Assembly (NCBI RefSeq): GCF_039962115.1
Contig: NZ_JAMPKJ010000004.1
Location: forward strand, 62,001 to 126,000
From: Funiculus sociatus GB2-C1
Lineage (GTDB): Bacteria > Cyanobacteriota > Cyanobacteriia > Cyanobacteriales > FACHB-T130
Direction: 5' to 3'
Length of the DNA stretch: 64,000 bases
Made by a program: the position numbers and the translations under genes. The stretch's first letter is position 1, and each line of letters opens with the position of its first letter. This document shows positions 36,492 to 45,248 of the stretch, one piece after another. A model generated the notes under the pieces. It did not search any database. It had not been told where the DNA came from and was given only the letters and a program-made list of their open reading frames with translations.

Positions 36492-36950
36492 AGCAATTGT
36501 TCAGGAGCTTCTTATCTACAACCCTAGTTTGCGCTCTAGAAGGTAAATTGTGCCACTCTAGTAGACACTTTTTGGTTAATTTAAAAAATTTCACAGACTC
36601 GCCAAGCATTTGCCTAAGTTCATATGCTACATGGTGCGTGACACCTTCACGGCTGGCACAGCTCATTGGGAAGCATTGCATCTATAACAGTTGGAACCGG
36701 ATATAACTGACGTTGTTGCTTTATGTATAAATTCTTATTAATTTACCAATATTTGTCACTTCCTAAATTACGCAATCCTGCCCTTGACAAATTTCATGCT
36801 GTTTTAACTTTTCAATAAATACCTGAAGCCCGATCCTATGTTAAGTTAGTCACTGGGAATTTAATTCGGCTGAGCGAGTTTGTTGTCTTACATTGACAGG
36901 CATCTCTCCGAATCGAAGTCTCTACACCATCTGATGAAGTGAGATACTCC
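36492..36950. other. Intergenic region upstream of the RRM gene
   Basis: 458 bp separate the divergent MFS and RRM genes. Weak in-frame runs exist but show no family features. Cyanobacterial cold-inducible rbp genes often have long untranslated leaders, and the last 200 bp may be one, but no motif decides it. Confidence 0.35.
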
Positions 36951-37256
36951 ATGTCAATTTATGTAGGCAACCTATCCTACGATGTCACGCAAGAAGACCT
37001 CAGCCAAGTTTTTGCTGAATATGGAACTGTTAAGCGTGTTCAACTACCTACCGACCGAGAAACTGGTCGTCCACGCGGCTTTGGTTTCGTAGAAATGGAA
37101 ACTGACGCTGAAGAAACTGCCGCCATTGAAGCTCTCGATGGAGCTGAGTGGATGGGCCGTGATTTAAAAGTCAACAAAGCCAAGCCTCGTGAAGACAGAG
37201 GTCCCTCAGGCGGTGGCAACCGCAGGCCTAGTGGTGGCTTCTCTCGCCGTTACTAA
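36951..37256 (+). CDS. RNA-binding protein with one RRM and a glycine-rich tail (Rbp family)
   Basis: This protein has 101 residues from the ATG at 36951 (MSIYVGNLSYDVTQEDL), where the cyanobacterial Rbp family starts; a GTG four codons earlier is in frame. RNP2 is IYVGNL and RNP1 is RGFGFVEM, both intact. After the RRM (2-80) comes a short GPSGGGNRRPSGGFSRRY tail. These proteins are cold-induced in several cyanobacteria and bind RNA as chaperones or mRNA-localisation factors. It stands alone on the plus strand. Confidence 0.93.
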   Translation: MSIYVGNLSYDVTQEDLSQVFAEYGTVKRVQLPTDRETGRPRGFGFVEMETDAEETAAIEALDGAEWMGRDLKVNKAKPREDRGPSGGGNRRPSGGFSRRY

Positions 37257-37467
37257 ATCTTGAAATTAAGAATTTAACTCGGCTAGTCTCCCGCAGATTG
37301 GCGCTTCCACTGCTAAACTCTCTCCTTGGATCTTCTCAGGATAAATATTTTGGCAGTGGATTTTTTCTTGACACACTATTAACCTTAACGACCAGATTAT
37401 TATCTCTAAATTGGAGAAGTAACTATCAACCTTAGTTAGTTTTCGATTTGGTTTCTTTTTTTTAATT

Positions 37468-37517
37468 AATATCAAATCCGGTGTGAGGCTTCGTGTCTTG
37501 CACCGGATTTTAATATT
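37468..37517. repeat. Hairpin sharing the MITE end motif, at the 3' end of the CIS-linked operon
   Basis: AATATCAAATCCGGTG (37468-37483) and its near inverse CACCGGATTTTAATATT (37501-37517) form a stem of at least 10 bp. It includes the same ATATCAAATCCGGT seen at the MITE-like element at 7561. It lies at the stop codon of the 954-residue gene and may double as its terminator. Confidence 0.6.
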
Positions 37518-40380
37518 AGTCAGAACGCGGTGGTAGTTCAGAGGGTGAAAGCGAATCAGGATCGCTTAGTGAGGGGGAACCAGGGGCAGGTGAGGCGGCG
37601 GCACCTGGAGCAGGGGGTGATGCGGCGGTATTCGGAGCGGCAGGTGAGACGGCGGCACCAGGGGCAGGAGGAGGGGGAGATCCTGCACTAGCATCCCCAG
37701 ATGCTGGCGCACTCGCAGCAGGGGGTGGAGCAATCGGTAGCGGTGGTGGAATGGGTGGAGCTGGGACTAACGTTGGTGCGGTTGAACCTTTAGCGCCTGG
37801 AGCCGGAATTAAAGGTGGAGGAGCTGGAGGAGGAGGCGGCGGCTCAAAGGTTTCAATAGTAACTGAGCGACTAATTTGTTCGCCAGCAGCATTTGTCACT
37901 TGCAAGGTAAGAGTTTCGCTACCGGGTTTTTGGCTGATGGTGTAGGGGAGACTACCAGAAGTCGGGACGTTTCCAGGTGAGGGAAGCAGTTGCACTTTTA
38001 TATCTTTGCCGCCTTCTACTTTCCAAGAAATTCTAAAGATTCCCCCAGGTCTGTTCTTATTGATTGGAACAAGATATTTCGCCAGAGCCTCTTGATTATT
38101 GATTTTAAATTCTACAATTTTGGAGGGCTGAGCTTGAATTTTAATAGCATCAGTTTTTTTTGTATCTGATGGTTCCTCTTGTCCGTTGTTGGGAATTACT
38201 GCGAGTTCAAAAATGTAGTCTCCAGGTTTACGGGCATCTGTAGGTACATTTTTGCATAAGAGTCCAACTTCGATAGTACAATATTTCTTCAAACCTACAG
38301 CAATGCCTTCGCTGAAGTTATAACGCTTCAAAACACTTGTGACTTCACCTTCAGGCGATCGCCCGATTAGCTGCAATTCTTTAATTTGATCTCTGTTGAT
38401 AATTCTCCAGTTGAGGAGAATTTTATCGTTGGGGGTGTTATTTGGTGGAACTGCTAATCTTTCTTGGTAGACAGGTAGGCTAGAGGAAAACTCAACAATT
38501 TTTGGAGGAGCTATCGGCTCGATTTTAATTACGTTAGTTTTTAAAATATTAGATGCTATGTCTTTATTATTTTTGGGAAATGTTTTTAGTTCAAAAACAT
38601 AGTCACCAGGTTTGCGGGCATCTGTACGCACATTTTTGCAGATTAGTATCTGCCGAATAGCGCAGAAGGACTTGAGCTGATCTGGGACTCCTCGACTGAA
38701 ATCATAAGATATTGGTTCAAGGGCAGCTGTACCATCAGGTGATTGACCAGTGATGGTTAGCGAGTTTAGTTGTTGCGGGTTGCGAATTTGCCAAGAGAGG
38801 CGGATAAAATCACCTTCAGCGGCTTGATAGAAATTGTCTTGAGAGCCGAATTCAATAACTTTTGGTGATGGCTTTGGCTTAAAGAATAGCAACCAAACGA
38901 GGAATGCGATCGCAGCGACAGTTCCCAACACAGTGAGCAACACCAGCAAAAACTGCCACCAAGGACGCGGCTCCCAATACAAAGTCCCCTGAGGCGCATC
39001 ATTAATTAAAGGCAACTGCTGCGTATCTTCAATTTCAACGCCGAAGTTGATCAGCCGTCCGCCTCCATAGATTGGGCGACGCCACCACTTGAGCGGTTTT
39101 ACCTTAATTTCCGCCGTAGCTAAGGAAAAAGGCGCTATCCGCAGCATAGTCGGCAACACTGTGTAACTACACACATCCTCCTCATCTAAACTTTTAGCTC
39201 GTACAATTACTTCCCGCGAGATGTTACCCGAATTGTTCAACCTAACCTCATACAGTCCGGCTAAACGTCGCACCTTGCCCACCAAGCTGCGAAATTCTAC
39301 AGTCAGCAGGTAAGTCGGGAGAATTTGTAAGTACACCACATCCAGCAACACCAAGTCTGGATTGTTCGCAGAATATAGCCGCACGGTGGGAAAGTAAGTT
39401 CCCGCCACAGCGTCCATTGGCGGGTTCAAAAACAGCAGGATGTCGCCCTTCTCTCCGGGGTTAAGGTCTAATGCAGTGGCAGATGTTACTAATCCAGGTG
39501 AATTTAAACCCTCTGGATAGCGCACGGTATACCATTTTTCATTCAGCTCTGGACACGTCAGCCGAAAACGGTCTACTCGGTCAGAGCGGTTATGTATGCT
39601 CACCGCGACTTGCAACAGCGCTCCGGGTTGCAGAAGGGCAGGTGCAGCAGAGCTAGTAGGTGGCGAAAGACTGAAAGTAGGGTCGCTGACTCGGATAGCA
39701 GCCTCAACTGGCGGCAGAACCTGAAGTCGGCTGTTGTGTCGAATCGGAGTATCTTCTGGGTAGTGCAGTGGCGCATCAACCACTAACTGGTAGTTGTAGG
39801 TGCTGGGTTTAGCCTCCAGTGGCACCTGAAACTGAAATATAACCTCGCTGGTGGAGTTGGCACCCAAAGCCAGCCGCTCATGGGGATTAATACACCAGTT
39901 GCGGGGATAGGATACTTCATCGATAAAAATATCAATTAAGGCGCTCTGATTGCCCTTGTTACTTACGGTGACGCACAGATCGAAGTTACTCCCAGCTACG
40001 AGGGCATAATCTCCACTGGGATTGAGGATGACAGAGAGAGGATTACCAGGAGCCAAAGCCTGTTGGATAGTCTGCTGCTGGGTTCTTCGTTTGGCAGCAA
40101 GACGAATCCGGTAGCGTGCCTCGCCTGCAATTTGCATTTCTTGCACGAAGCCTTGATCTACCAACTCGTCCATAATAGCGATCGCATCCGACTGATTTGA
40201 GTCAATGCGCTCTGCTACCTCAGCCAAGCTGACATCTGATTTTTTTCGCATCATCCATTGGACAACCTGCCGCTGCTCGTCAGGCAGCGTCAGTATATCC
40301 ACCATATTTAGACCGCCGGAGCCTTCTGGCTCTTGTCTCCCCGTCTCTGCCCCAGAAGGGTTCAAGTGCTGCCTCGTCAT
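37516..40380 (-). CDS. Large single-pass membrane protein with winged-helix-like N-terminus and Ig-like repeats, in CIS cluster
   Basis: This protein has 954 residues. Residues 27-95 look like a small winged-helix or MarR-like fold (LTLPDEQRQVVQWMMRKKSD). Ig-like domains follow to about 470. There is one transmembrane helix (about 477-500, FLLVLLTVLGTVAAIAFLVW). Then come two homologous ~110-residue beta domains, each ending in RKPGDY(V/I)FEL with a CKNV(R/P)TDARKPGDY motif, and a third Ig-like domain. The last 120 residues are almost only Pro, Ala and Ser. It is the last gene of a row that includes baseplate and spike genes, so an anchor or adaptor role is inferred. I recognise no named family. 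Confidence 0.72.
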   Translation of the reverse strand: MTRQHLNPSGAETGRQEPEGSGGLNMVDILTLPDEQRQVVQWMMRKKSDVSLAEVAERIDSNQSDAIAIMDELVDQGFVQEMQIAGEARYRIRLAAKRRTQQQTIQQALAPGNPLSVILNPSGDYALVAGSNFDLCVTVSNKGNQSALIDIFIDEVSYPRNWCINPHERLALGANSTSEVIFQFQVPLEAKPSTYNYQLVVDAPLHYPEDTPIRHNSRLQVLPPVEAAIRVSDPTFSLSPPTSSAAPALLQPGALLQVAVSIHNRSDRVDRFRLTCPELNEKWYTVRYPEGLNSPGLVTSATALDLNPGEKGDILLFLNPPMDAVAGTYFPTVRLYSANNPDLVLLDVVYLQILPTYLLTVEFRSLVGKVRRLAGLYEVRLNNSGNISREVIVRAKSLDEEDVCSYTVLPTMLRIAPFSLATAEIKVKPLKWWRRPIYGGGRLINFGVEIEDTQQLPLINDAPQGTLYWEPRPWWQFLLVLLTVLGTVAAIAFLVWLLFFKPKPSPKVIEFGSQDNFYQAAEGDFIRLSWQIRNPQQLNSLTITGQSPDGTAALEPISYDFSRGVPDQLKSFCAIRQILICKNVRTDARKPGDYVFELKTFPKNNKDIASNILKTNVIKIEPIAPPKIVEFSSSLPVYQERLAVPPNNTPNDKILLNWRIINRDQIKELQLIGRSPEGEVTSVLKRYNFSEGIAVGLKKYCTIEVGLLCKNVPTDARKPGDYIFELAVIPNNGQEEPSDTKKTDAIKIQAQPSKIVEFKINNQEALAKYLVPINKNRPGGIFRISWKVEGGKDIKVQLLPSPGNVPTSGSLPYTISQKPGSETLTLQVTNAAGEQISRSVTIETFEPPPPPPAPPPLIPAPGAKGSTAPTLVPAPPIPPPLPIAPPPAASAPASGDASAGSPPPPAPGAAVSPAAPNTAASPPAPGAAASPAPGSPSLSDPDSLSPSELPPRSD

Positions 40381-40404
40381 GTTACCCCCTCTACAAAAAA
40401 GTAG

Positions 40405-40472
40405 TGATTGGGGAGAAGGGGACTAGGCATTCCCAATTCCCAATTCCCAATCCCTCAATCCCCCAATCCCTA
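40405..40472. repeat. Heptanucleotide repeat run between CIS-linked genes
   Basis: TTCCCAA and CCCCAAT-like units fill the gap between the 954-residue gene and the WD40 gene, and the WD40 stop codon lies in the run. Confidence 0.85.
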
Positions 40473-42644
40473 TTCCTGGTTCCCACACTGCGCGTTACGT
40501 TGTCGCTCCACACGATCTAATTTCACCTCTGTATCATCGCTTCCACTAGCCACTAAAATATATTTCCCTGTCTGCTTAATATCAACACTATTGATCTTTT
40601 CAGACTCCTTCAAAGACTGATCGATTTTTTTTCCTTTCGAGAATTGCGGATCGCGCTTACCTTCAGCCGTCAGATACCAAAGCATCACTTTTCCATCATC
40701 CCCGCCACTTGCCAAGTAGCAACCATTAGCGCTCAGAGCCACCGAACGAACTGGTTTGCCACCGTGACCATCAGACCATTCATCTAAAACCTCACAAAGC
40801 CCCTTATCGGCAAGGCATTGTTGCATATTCCACAAGGTAATGTAGCCTTGGTTATCAGCAGTTACCAAAAGATTAGGGTTATATTCAGCACTATCCAAGC
40901 TGACAATGTAATCTTCCTGACCGCCTTTGCGGGGATAGGACACCCGCCCCCATTTGTCTTTTTCTAAGTTCCACACTACCAATTGGTTATACCGTCCGCC
41001 AATCATCAGGTTTTTACCTGCTTTCCCCACCAGCGCTAAAGAATTCACCGCAAAGTCAAATTTCTTGCCCCGCAGAGGTTGATTGTTAGGCGTGCTAATG
41101 TTATTGCGTTCCACATCCCACACCAGCACCAAGCCGCTACCGTGACCACTGAACAGATAGCGCGAGTCTTTCGAGAACTCTAAAGCCAAAACTCGGTCAT
41201 CTTTTTGGTAGGAGAAAGAACTTATCGGGTTTCTCCCATTACCCAACACATCCCACAGTTTTATTTCCCCATTTTCCAATCCTGCCGCCATCAGATCGTT
41301 GTCTACAGGTTTATAACGAACAGTTCGCACCCCCTTTTCGTTTCTCCCAATGACTCCCAGCTGTTGGTTGATTAATGGATTGAAAAAGCCTGCACTTTGC
41401 CATTTAATCGTAGTTTGGTCATTAGAACCGCTGACAATTTGTTCGCCTACTCCATTGAATTGCACAGAAGTAACAGCTTCCTTGTGACCCCAAAATGGGT
41501 TCCTAGGGTTGAGCCACGAGAGCCACCAAAGCAGGAATAATAATAAAAACCCGCCTACTAACTGCATCCAAATCGGTACAACAGGTAAAACACGCAATTT
41601 TAGGATTTGAGTGTCGTTGCGTACATCCAATCTATCGTCCGACACCACAGCCTTGACTTCAAACAAAAATCTTTGCGGCAATATCCCCAACCAGCGCCGC
41701 CGCTTCTTATTAGCCACCAGCAACAACTCGGTTGTCTCACCCGGAGCTACTTGCGAACTTTCAGGAATCACCTCTAACTTAAAGGCACGCGGCTCTTCTG
41801 CGTGGACTTCAACACTCACCTGCTGAGTTAAATTGCTGGCATTGTCGAATTGAATTTTATAAGTTGCAGCGTTCGATTTCCAGTTTTTAAGAAGCCGCCA
41901 ATTGGGGGATTCGGGTATCTGATGTAAAGCTGGGGTACACAGGAAGTCAATAAACCCCCCAGGACAAACTATTACCGTCCCTTGGATACTAGATGGGGGG
42001 CCGTTTACCTGTTGGCATTCGATGGTGAAAGGGTATGTTCCACTAGGAGCGAGGCCGGCGCTGGGTAATTGGCATAAGAAAATTGTCTCTGTTTTGCTGC
42101 CAGCAGGAACTAGCAATTTTCGGTCGGTTCCCTCTATCAACCAGCTGCGTTCTAGACCTAAAAAATGCAGTACAACATTCGCGGGCGATTGACTGGGATT
42201 ATAAACGCGGACTGGTATTTCTATCAGGTCTGTCGGATGAGTTTTAAATTCTCGAACTGGCAGTTCCATCTGCATCGGTATAGAGCCGATTCCCTGCTCA
42301 ACTGCCAGACGCAAAAGTTGTCTTTCTTCCTCCCGCAGTTCCAGGGAGAAAATGCGTACTGTGATGTTCATTTTGCCGACAAACCCTGGAACAGGTGTAT
42401 CGGTAATAGTTACATAAAACTTTGTACTATCTCCTGGCGGTTTTTTAGCGCTTATTCCTGGTGAAAGGTTGTACCAGCGAGAACCTAAGTTACCATCGGT
42501 ACCAGCGGCTAGAAGCTCTACTTGAAAAGTAGCAAATTGATCGCTTTCATTAGTAACACTTACTTCAAAGGAAGCTGTGTTTCCTCCTGGTTTTAATCTA
42601 AGTACCTGTGTGGAGATACTTGCACTAATAAGACTCTTCGCCAT
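40470..42644 (-). CDS. Ig-like/transmembrane/WD40 protein in CIS cluster
   Basis: This protein has 724 residues. Residues 1-350 hold several Ig-like beta domains (for example FEVSVTNESDQFATFQVELL, then VAPGETTELLLVANKKRRR). One transmembrane helix lies at about 358-378 (WMQLVGGFLLLFLLWWLSW). From about 385 to 705 come WD40 repeats (AVTSVQFNGVGEQIVSGSND, VRSVALSANGCYLASGGDDG), a propeller of six or seven blades. It lacks a signal peptide. Its layout parallels the 954-residue neighbour, and both lie downstream of the baseplate genes. A membrane-bound scaffold for the injection apparatus is inferred, not shown. Confidence 0.75.
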   Translation of the reverse strand: MAKSLISASISTQVLRLKPGGNTASFEVSVTNESDQFATFQVELLAAGTDGNLGSRWYNLSPGISAKKPPGDSTKFYVTITDTPVPGFVGKMNITVRIFSLELREEERQLLRLAVEQGIGSIPMQMELPVREFKTHPTDLIEIPVRVYNPSQSPANVVLHFLGLERSWLIEGTDRKLLVPAGSKTETIFLCQLPSAGLAPSGTYPFTIECQQVNGPPSSIQGTVIVCPGGFIDFLCTPALHQIPESPNWRLLKNWKSNAATYKIQFDNASNLTQQVSVEVHAEEPRAFKLEVIPESSQVAPGETTELLLVANKKRRRWLGILPQRFLFEVKAVVSDDRLDVRNDTQILKLRVLPVVPIWMQLVGGFLLLFLLWWLSWLNPRNPFWGHKEAVTSVQFNGVGEQIVSGSNDQTTIKWQSAGFFNPLINQQLGVIGRNEKGVRTVRYKPVDNDLMAAGLENGEIKLWDVLGNGRNPISSFSYQKDDRVLALEFSKDSRYLFSGHGSGLVLVWDVERNNISTPNNQPLRGKKFDFAVNSLALVGKAGKNLMIGGRYNQLVVWNLEKDKWGRVSYPRKGGQEDYIVSLDSAEYNPNLLVTADNQGYITLWNMQQCLADKGLCEVLDEWSDGHGGKPVRSVALSANGCYLASGGDDGKVMLWYLTAEGKRDPQFSKGKKIDQSLKESEKINSVDIKQTGKYILVASGSDDTEVKLDRVERQRNAQCGNQE

Positions 42645-42708
42645 AGTTTTTTGTTAGTAATAAATGACTAATAACACAGGGAAATTACCTGAGTTAATTA
42701 CGATTAAT

Positions 42709-43953
42709 TTACAATTGGAGCTTGTCAAAAATATCTTTCATTTTAAAACCAGGCGTTTCTGGAGCGATCGCTACTACACTTCCTGCTTTTATTAACTGCG
42801 TCATTTGTCTTCGAGCTTGGGCAAAATGTAGAAGGTTAATTCCTAGTTCTTGGGCGGTACGGATGGTTTCTCGCGATAGGAGAAGCTTGTCATCTAATCC
42901 CCAAGCTGCTGACAGTTCGCCAATTACTAAAATGATTCCTCCCCCATAACCTATTTGAATTTGCTGATTATTCAATGTAGGTAGCGCTGCAAATAAGAAA
43001 GGCTTGGTGCGTAAGGGGTGATTTCGACTCAGGCGTTTGATATCTTCTAGAGGTGTTCCTAGTTGTTGGGTGATAGCCATGACACTTTCTATCAGGTTTA
43101 TGGCATCTGTGGGAGCATCTACTAGCAGAATACCGCCTGTATCTAAATAATTCCTCAAAGCTTCAAATTCTTGTTGGTTCAGATAAAGAGATCGCTTACC
43201 AGTTAGGTAAAGTAAGTCATAATCTGAAATTTTAGAGTCTGCTAAAGTTACTCGTCCAATTGTATCTTCTCCCTGTAAACTGGGGTAAAGAGCAGCAACA
43301 GAATCTAGCAAATAGGAAAGATTAGTAAAACTGCGTTCGTCGGCGGGTTGCGATCGCATTATATGGGCAACTCGGATAACTGCTGCTGGACGCGATCGCG
43401 CAACTGTTCGGTAGCGCAAATCTAAACTATTAACTGTCGGAAAAAATACATCCTTGGGACTCTCTAATTGTTCCGCCTCTGGTTGCAGGAGAATTCGACA
43501 CAATTCCACTTCCAAATCACTAGGCGGAGCCATTTTCTCGTCAATTCTAAAAGTTTCCCTTTCAAATTCACGCGACTCTTTTCGACGCAATTTCTCTGGA
43601 TCTACATAACTAACCACCAAATAAACCATTTGGGGATTTTGTGCCATCTCACCCGACACCCGAAATTCAATTGGTTCGGGAACTACAATCGGATTTCCCA
43701 TTAAATCTATGGCAATTCCCGGCTGAATTTGCAGCCAACGTCCATCCCGGAATTGCGGTGCTACATCTGCTGGTGGTGAAATCAAATGTACGCCTAAACC
43801 AGAGACAATTCCTGGCTGATTCAAGGACTGATAATGAATATTTTGGCGCTGTCGATGGTACTCATGCGATCGCCGCCAGCGGTCGGCGTTCATTAGTAGA
43901 CCGTCAGTGACGTTTAAGCGCTCTAAGGGGTTGGTGGATGGTGGGGGAAACAT
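42709..43953 (-). CDS. DUF4159-like protein in CIS cluster
   Basis: This protein has 414 residues. The N-terminal third has a phage-tail-like start (LNVTDGLLMNADRWRRSHEY, then PGIVSGLGVHLISPP) seen on proteins linked to baseplates. The C-terminal part (about 225-395) matches the DUF4159 pattern: ISDYDLLYLTGKRSLYLNQQ, then LRNYLDTGGILLVDAPTDA. DUF4159 has a Rossmann or glutamine-amidotransferase-like look but no proven activity. No transmembrane segment is present. It is 55 bp from the WD40 gene on the same strand, and about 83 bp after the gpI gene. Role unknown. Confidence 0.7.
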   Translation of the reverse strand: MFPPPSTNPLERLNVTDGLLMNADRWRRSHEYHRQRQNIHYQSLNQPGIVSGLGVHLISPPADVAPQFRDGRWLQIQPGIAIDLMGNPIVVPEPIEFRVSGEMAQNPQMVYLVVSYVDPEKLRRKESREFERETFRIDEKMAPPSDLEVELCRILLQPEAEQLESPKDVFFPTVNSLDLRYRTVARSRPAAVIRVAHIMRSQPADERSFTNLSYLLDSVAALYPSLQGEDTIGRVTLADSKISDYDLLYLTGKRSLYLNQQEFEALRNYLDTGGILLVDAPTDAINLIESVMAITQQLGTPLEDIKRLSRNHPLRTKPFLFAALPTLNNQQIQIGYGGGIILVIGELSAAWGLDDKLLLSRETIRTAQELGINLLHFAQARRQMTQLIKAGSVVAIAPETPGFKMKDIFDKLQL

Positions 43954-43965
43954 AGTTGCTAAATT

Positions 43966-44008
43966 GCTAGTTGCTAGTTGCTAATTGCTAATTGCTAATT
44001 GCTTTTTT
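43966..44008. repeat. TTGCTAA heptanucleotide tandem repeat
   Basis: Consecutive TTGCTAG/TTGCTAA units occupy the gap between the gpI-like gene and the DUF4159-like gene; a different heptamer from the CCCCAAT runs elsewhere. Confidence 0.85.
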
Positions 44009-44036
44009 ATTACCATTAGCCATTAGAAATTAGCGA

Positions 44037-45077
44037 TTAACCTGTTTCGATAGTAAGTTCGTAAGTACAGAAAGCTGGTTTTTCTTGTTCAATAATGTGG
44101 CGCACTAATCCTTCGTCAATTTGTTCTGGTCGGTCAGGACGCAGACGTACAACAAAGTGATAGGGTCGTCCGCCACCAAGCATAGAATCTTCGCTAAGGT
44201 GTGTTTCTCCTAATACAAAACCTCTCCCAAAGATTTCTTCGATACAAATATGTTTCTCAGCTTCTTGGGGTATGTGGTCGTCTAAAGGTAAATCTGTGTA
44301 GAGATGCAAATAGTGGCGCAAACCCCGTCTTGTCCCGCGCCAGCGGTAAAGTTCCACAGCTTGTCGAATTAGATAACGCTGCCGAGTCAGGCTCCAGCGG
44401 GGGTTCATGGGCCAAGCTACCCAATGAGCGAGAAAGGGTAGCATCGCCGCAGGCGCAGTCAAGGGGTCTAGGTAAGCCCACAAAGCATCCATAGACTGCA
44501 CTGCGGGTTCAAAAGTCTCCTCAAAAATTTTCAAGAAGCGACCAATAAAGTCTACTTCTTGATAGAGTGCTGGCAAAAAATTCAGGTAGAGACTGCGAGG
44601 ACGTATATAGAGGTTAAAAACGGCGGATTCAATTTGTTGCCTGCCACTACCTTCTTCTACGTAGTAAACATAAAGACGGCTCTGATAATCAACTACTAGG
44701 GTTTCATCCGTCGCCAAAGATTCATTATTTTCAAAGAAGTTTGCTGGAACTTGGAAGTATAAAACTGCATCCATCTGCTGACCGGGAGCAATTTCGTGTC
44801 CTTCCATACCGATACGACACCACTGTGGCGGGAAGCCCTCAATTTGCAGGTTCACTTGTAAGTTACGCCTTCCCAAGTTTTCTAGCTGTACAACCATTTC
44901 ACTTGGTTCTTTGGGATGCACAACCAGATCGCAACTGGTAACTTGCCTGCTATTTACGCCGCCACTCATCAACTGCGGACTATCAAAAGCATTTCCCACG
45001 GGCGCGATCGCTTGAGTGATCTGCATGGGGGTGAGTTGCAGGCGGAGAATTTTACTGTGGGAAGTGCTTTGAGTCAT
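44037..45077 (-). CDS. Phage tail protein I (baseplate gpI/Cis12-like) with N-terminal Ig-like domain
   Basis: This protein has 346 residues. The C-terminal part (about 170-345) is the tail protein I family: RPRSLYLNFLPALYQEVDFI, LDPLTAPAAMLPFLAHWVAW, then RQRYLIRQAVELYRWRGTRR and GLRHYLHLYT. A preceding Ig-like domain (about 40-165, including VVQLENLGRRNLQVNLQIEG) is extra and similar in flavour to those of the WD40 and 954-residue proteins. In contractile systems this subunit forms the baseplate wedge together with gpJ. It lies 171 bp after gpJ in operon order. Confidence 0.85.
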   Translation of the reverse strand: MTQSTSHSKILRLQLTPMQITQAIAPVGNAFDSPQLMSGGVNSRQVTSCDLVVHPKEPSEMVVQLENLGRRNLQVNLQIEGFPPQWCRIGMEGHEIAPGQQMDAVLYFQVPANFFENNESLATDETLVVDYQSRLYVYYVEEGSGRQQIESAVFNLYIRPRSLYLNFLPALYQEVDFIGRFLKIFEETFEPAVQSMDALWAYLDPLTAPAAMLPFLAHWVAWPMNPRWSLTRQRYLIRQAVELYRWRGTRRGLRHYLHLYTDLPLDDHIPQEAEKHICIEEIFGRGFVLGETHLSEDSMLGGGRPYHFVVRLRPDRPEQIDEGLVRHIIEQEKPAFCTYELTIETG

Positions 45078-45248
45078 GGTCAGAACTGAGTAAGGAGCAG
45101 TGAGGACTAAGTGAAACAGTAAAAGAGTTAGGAAGAAGTATGAATTTCAATTTTTCTACTTTTTCCTGTGTTGCTTTTAACTTTCCTTGTTCATACTCAT
45201 GCCTCATTTGTGATACATTAATCCTCCTTGCACTATAAGTTGAGGTAT

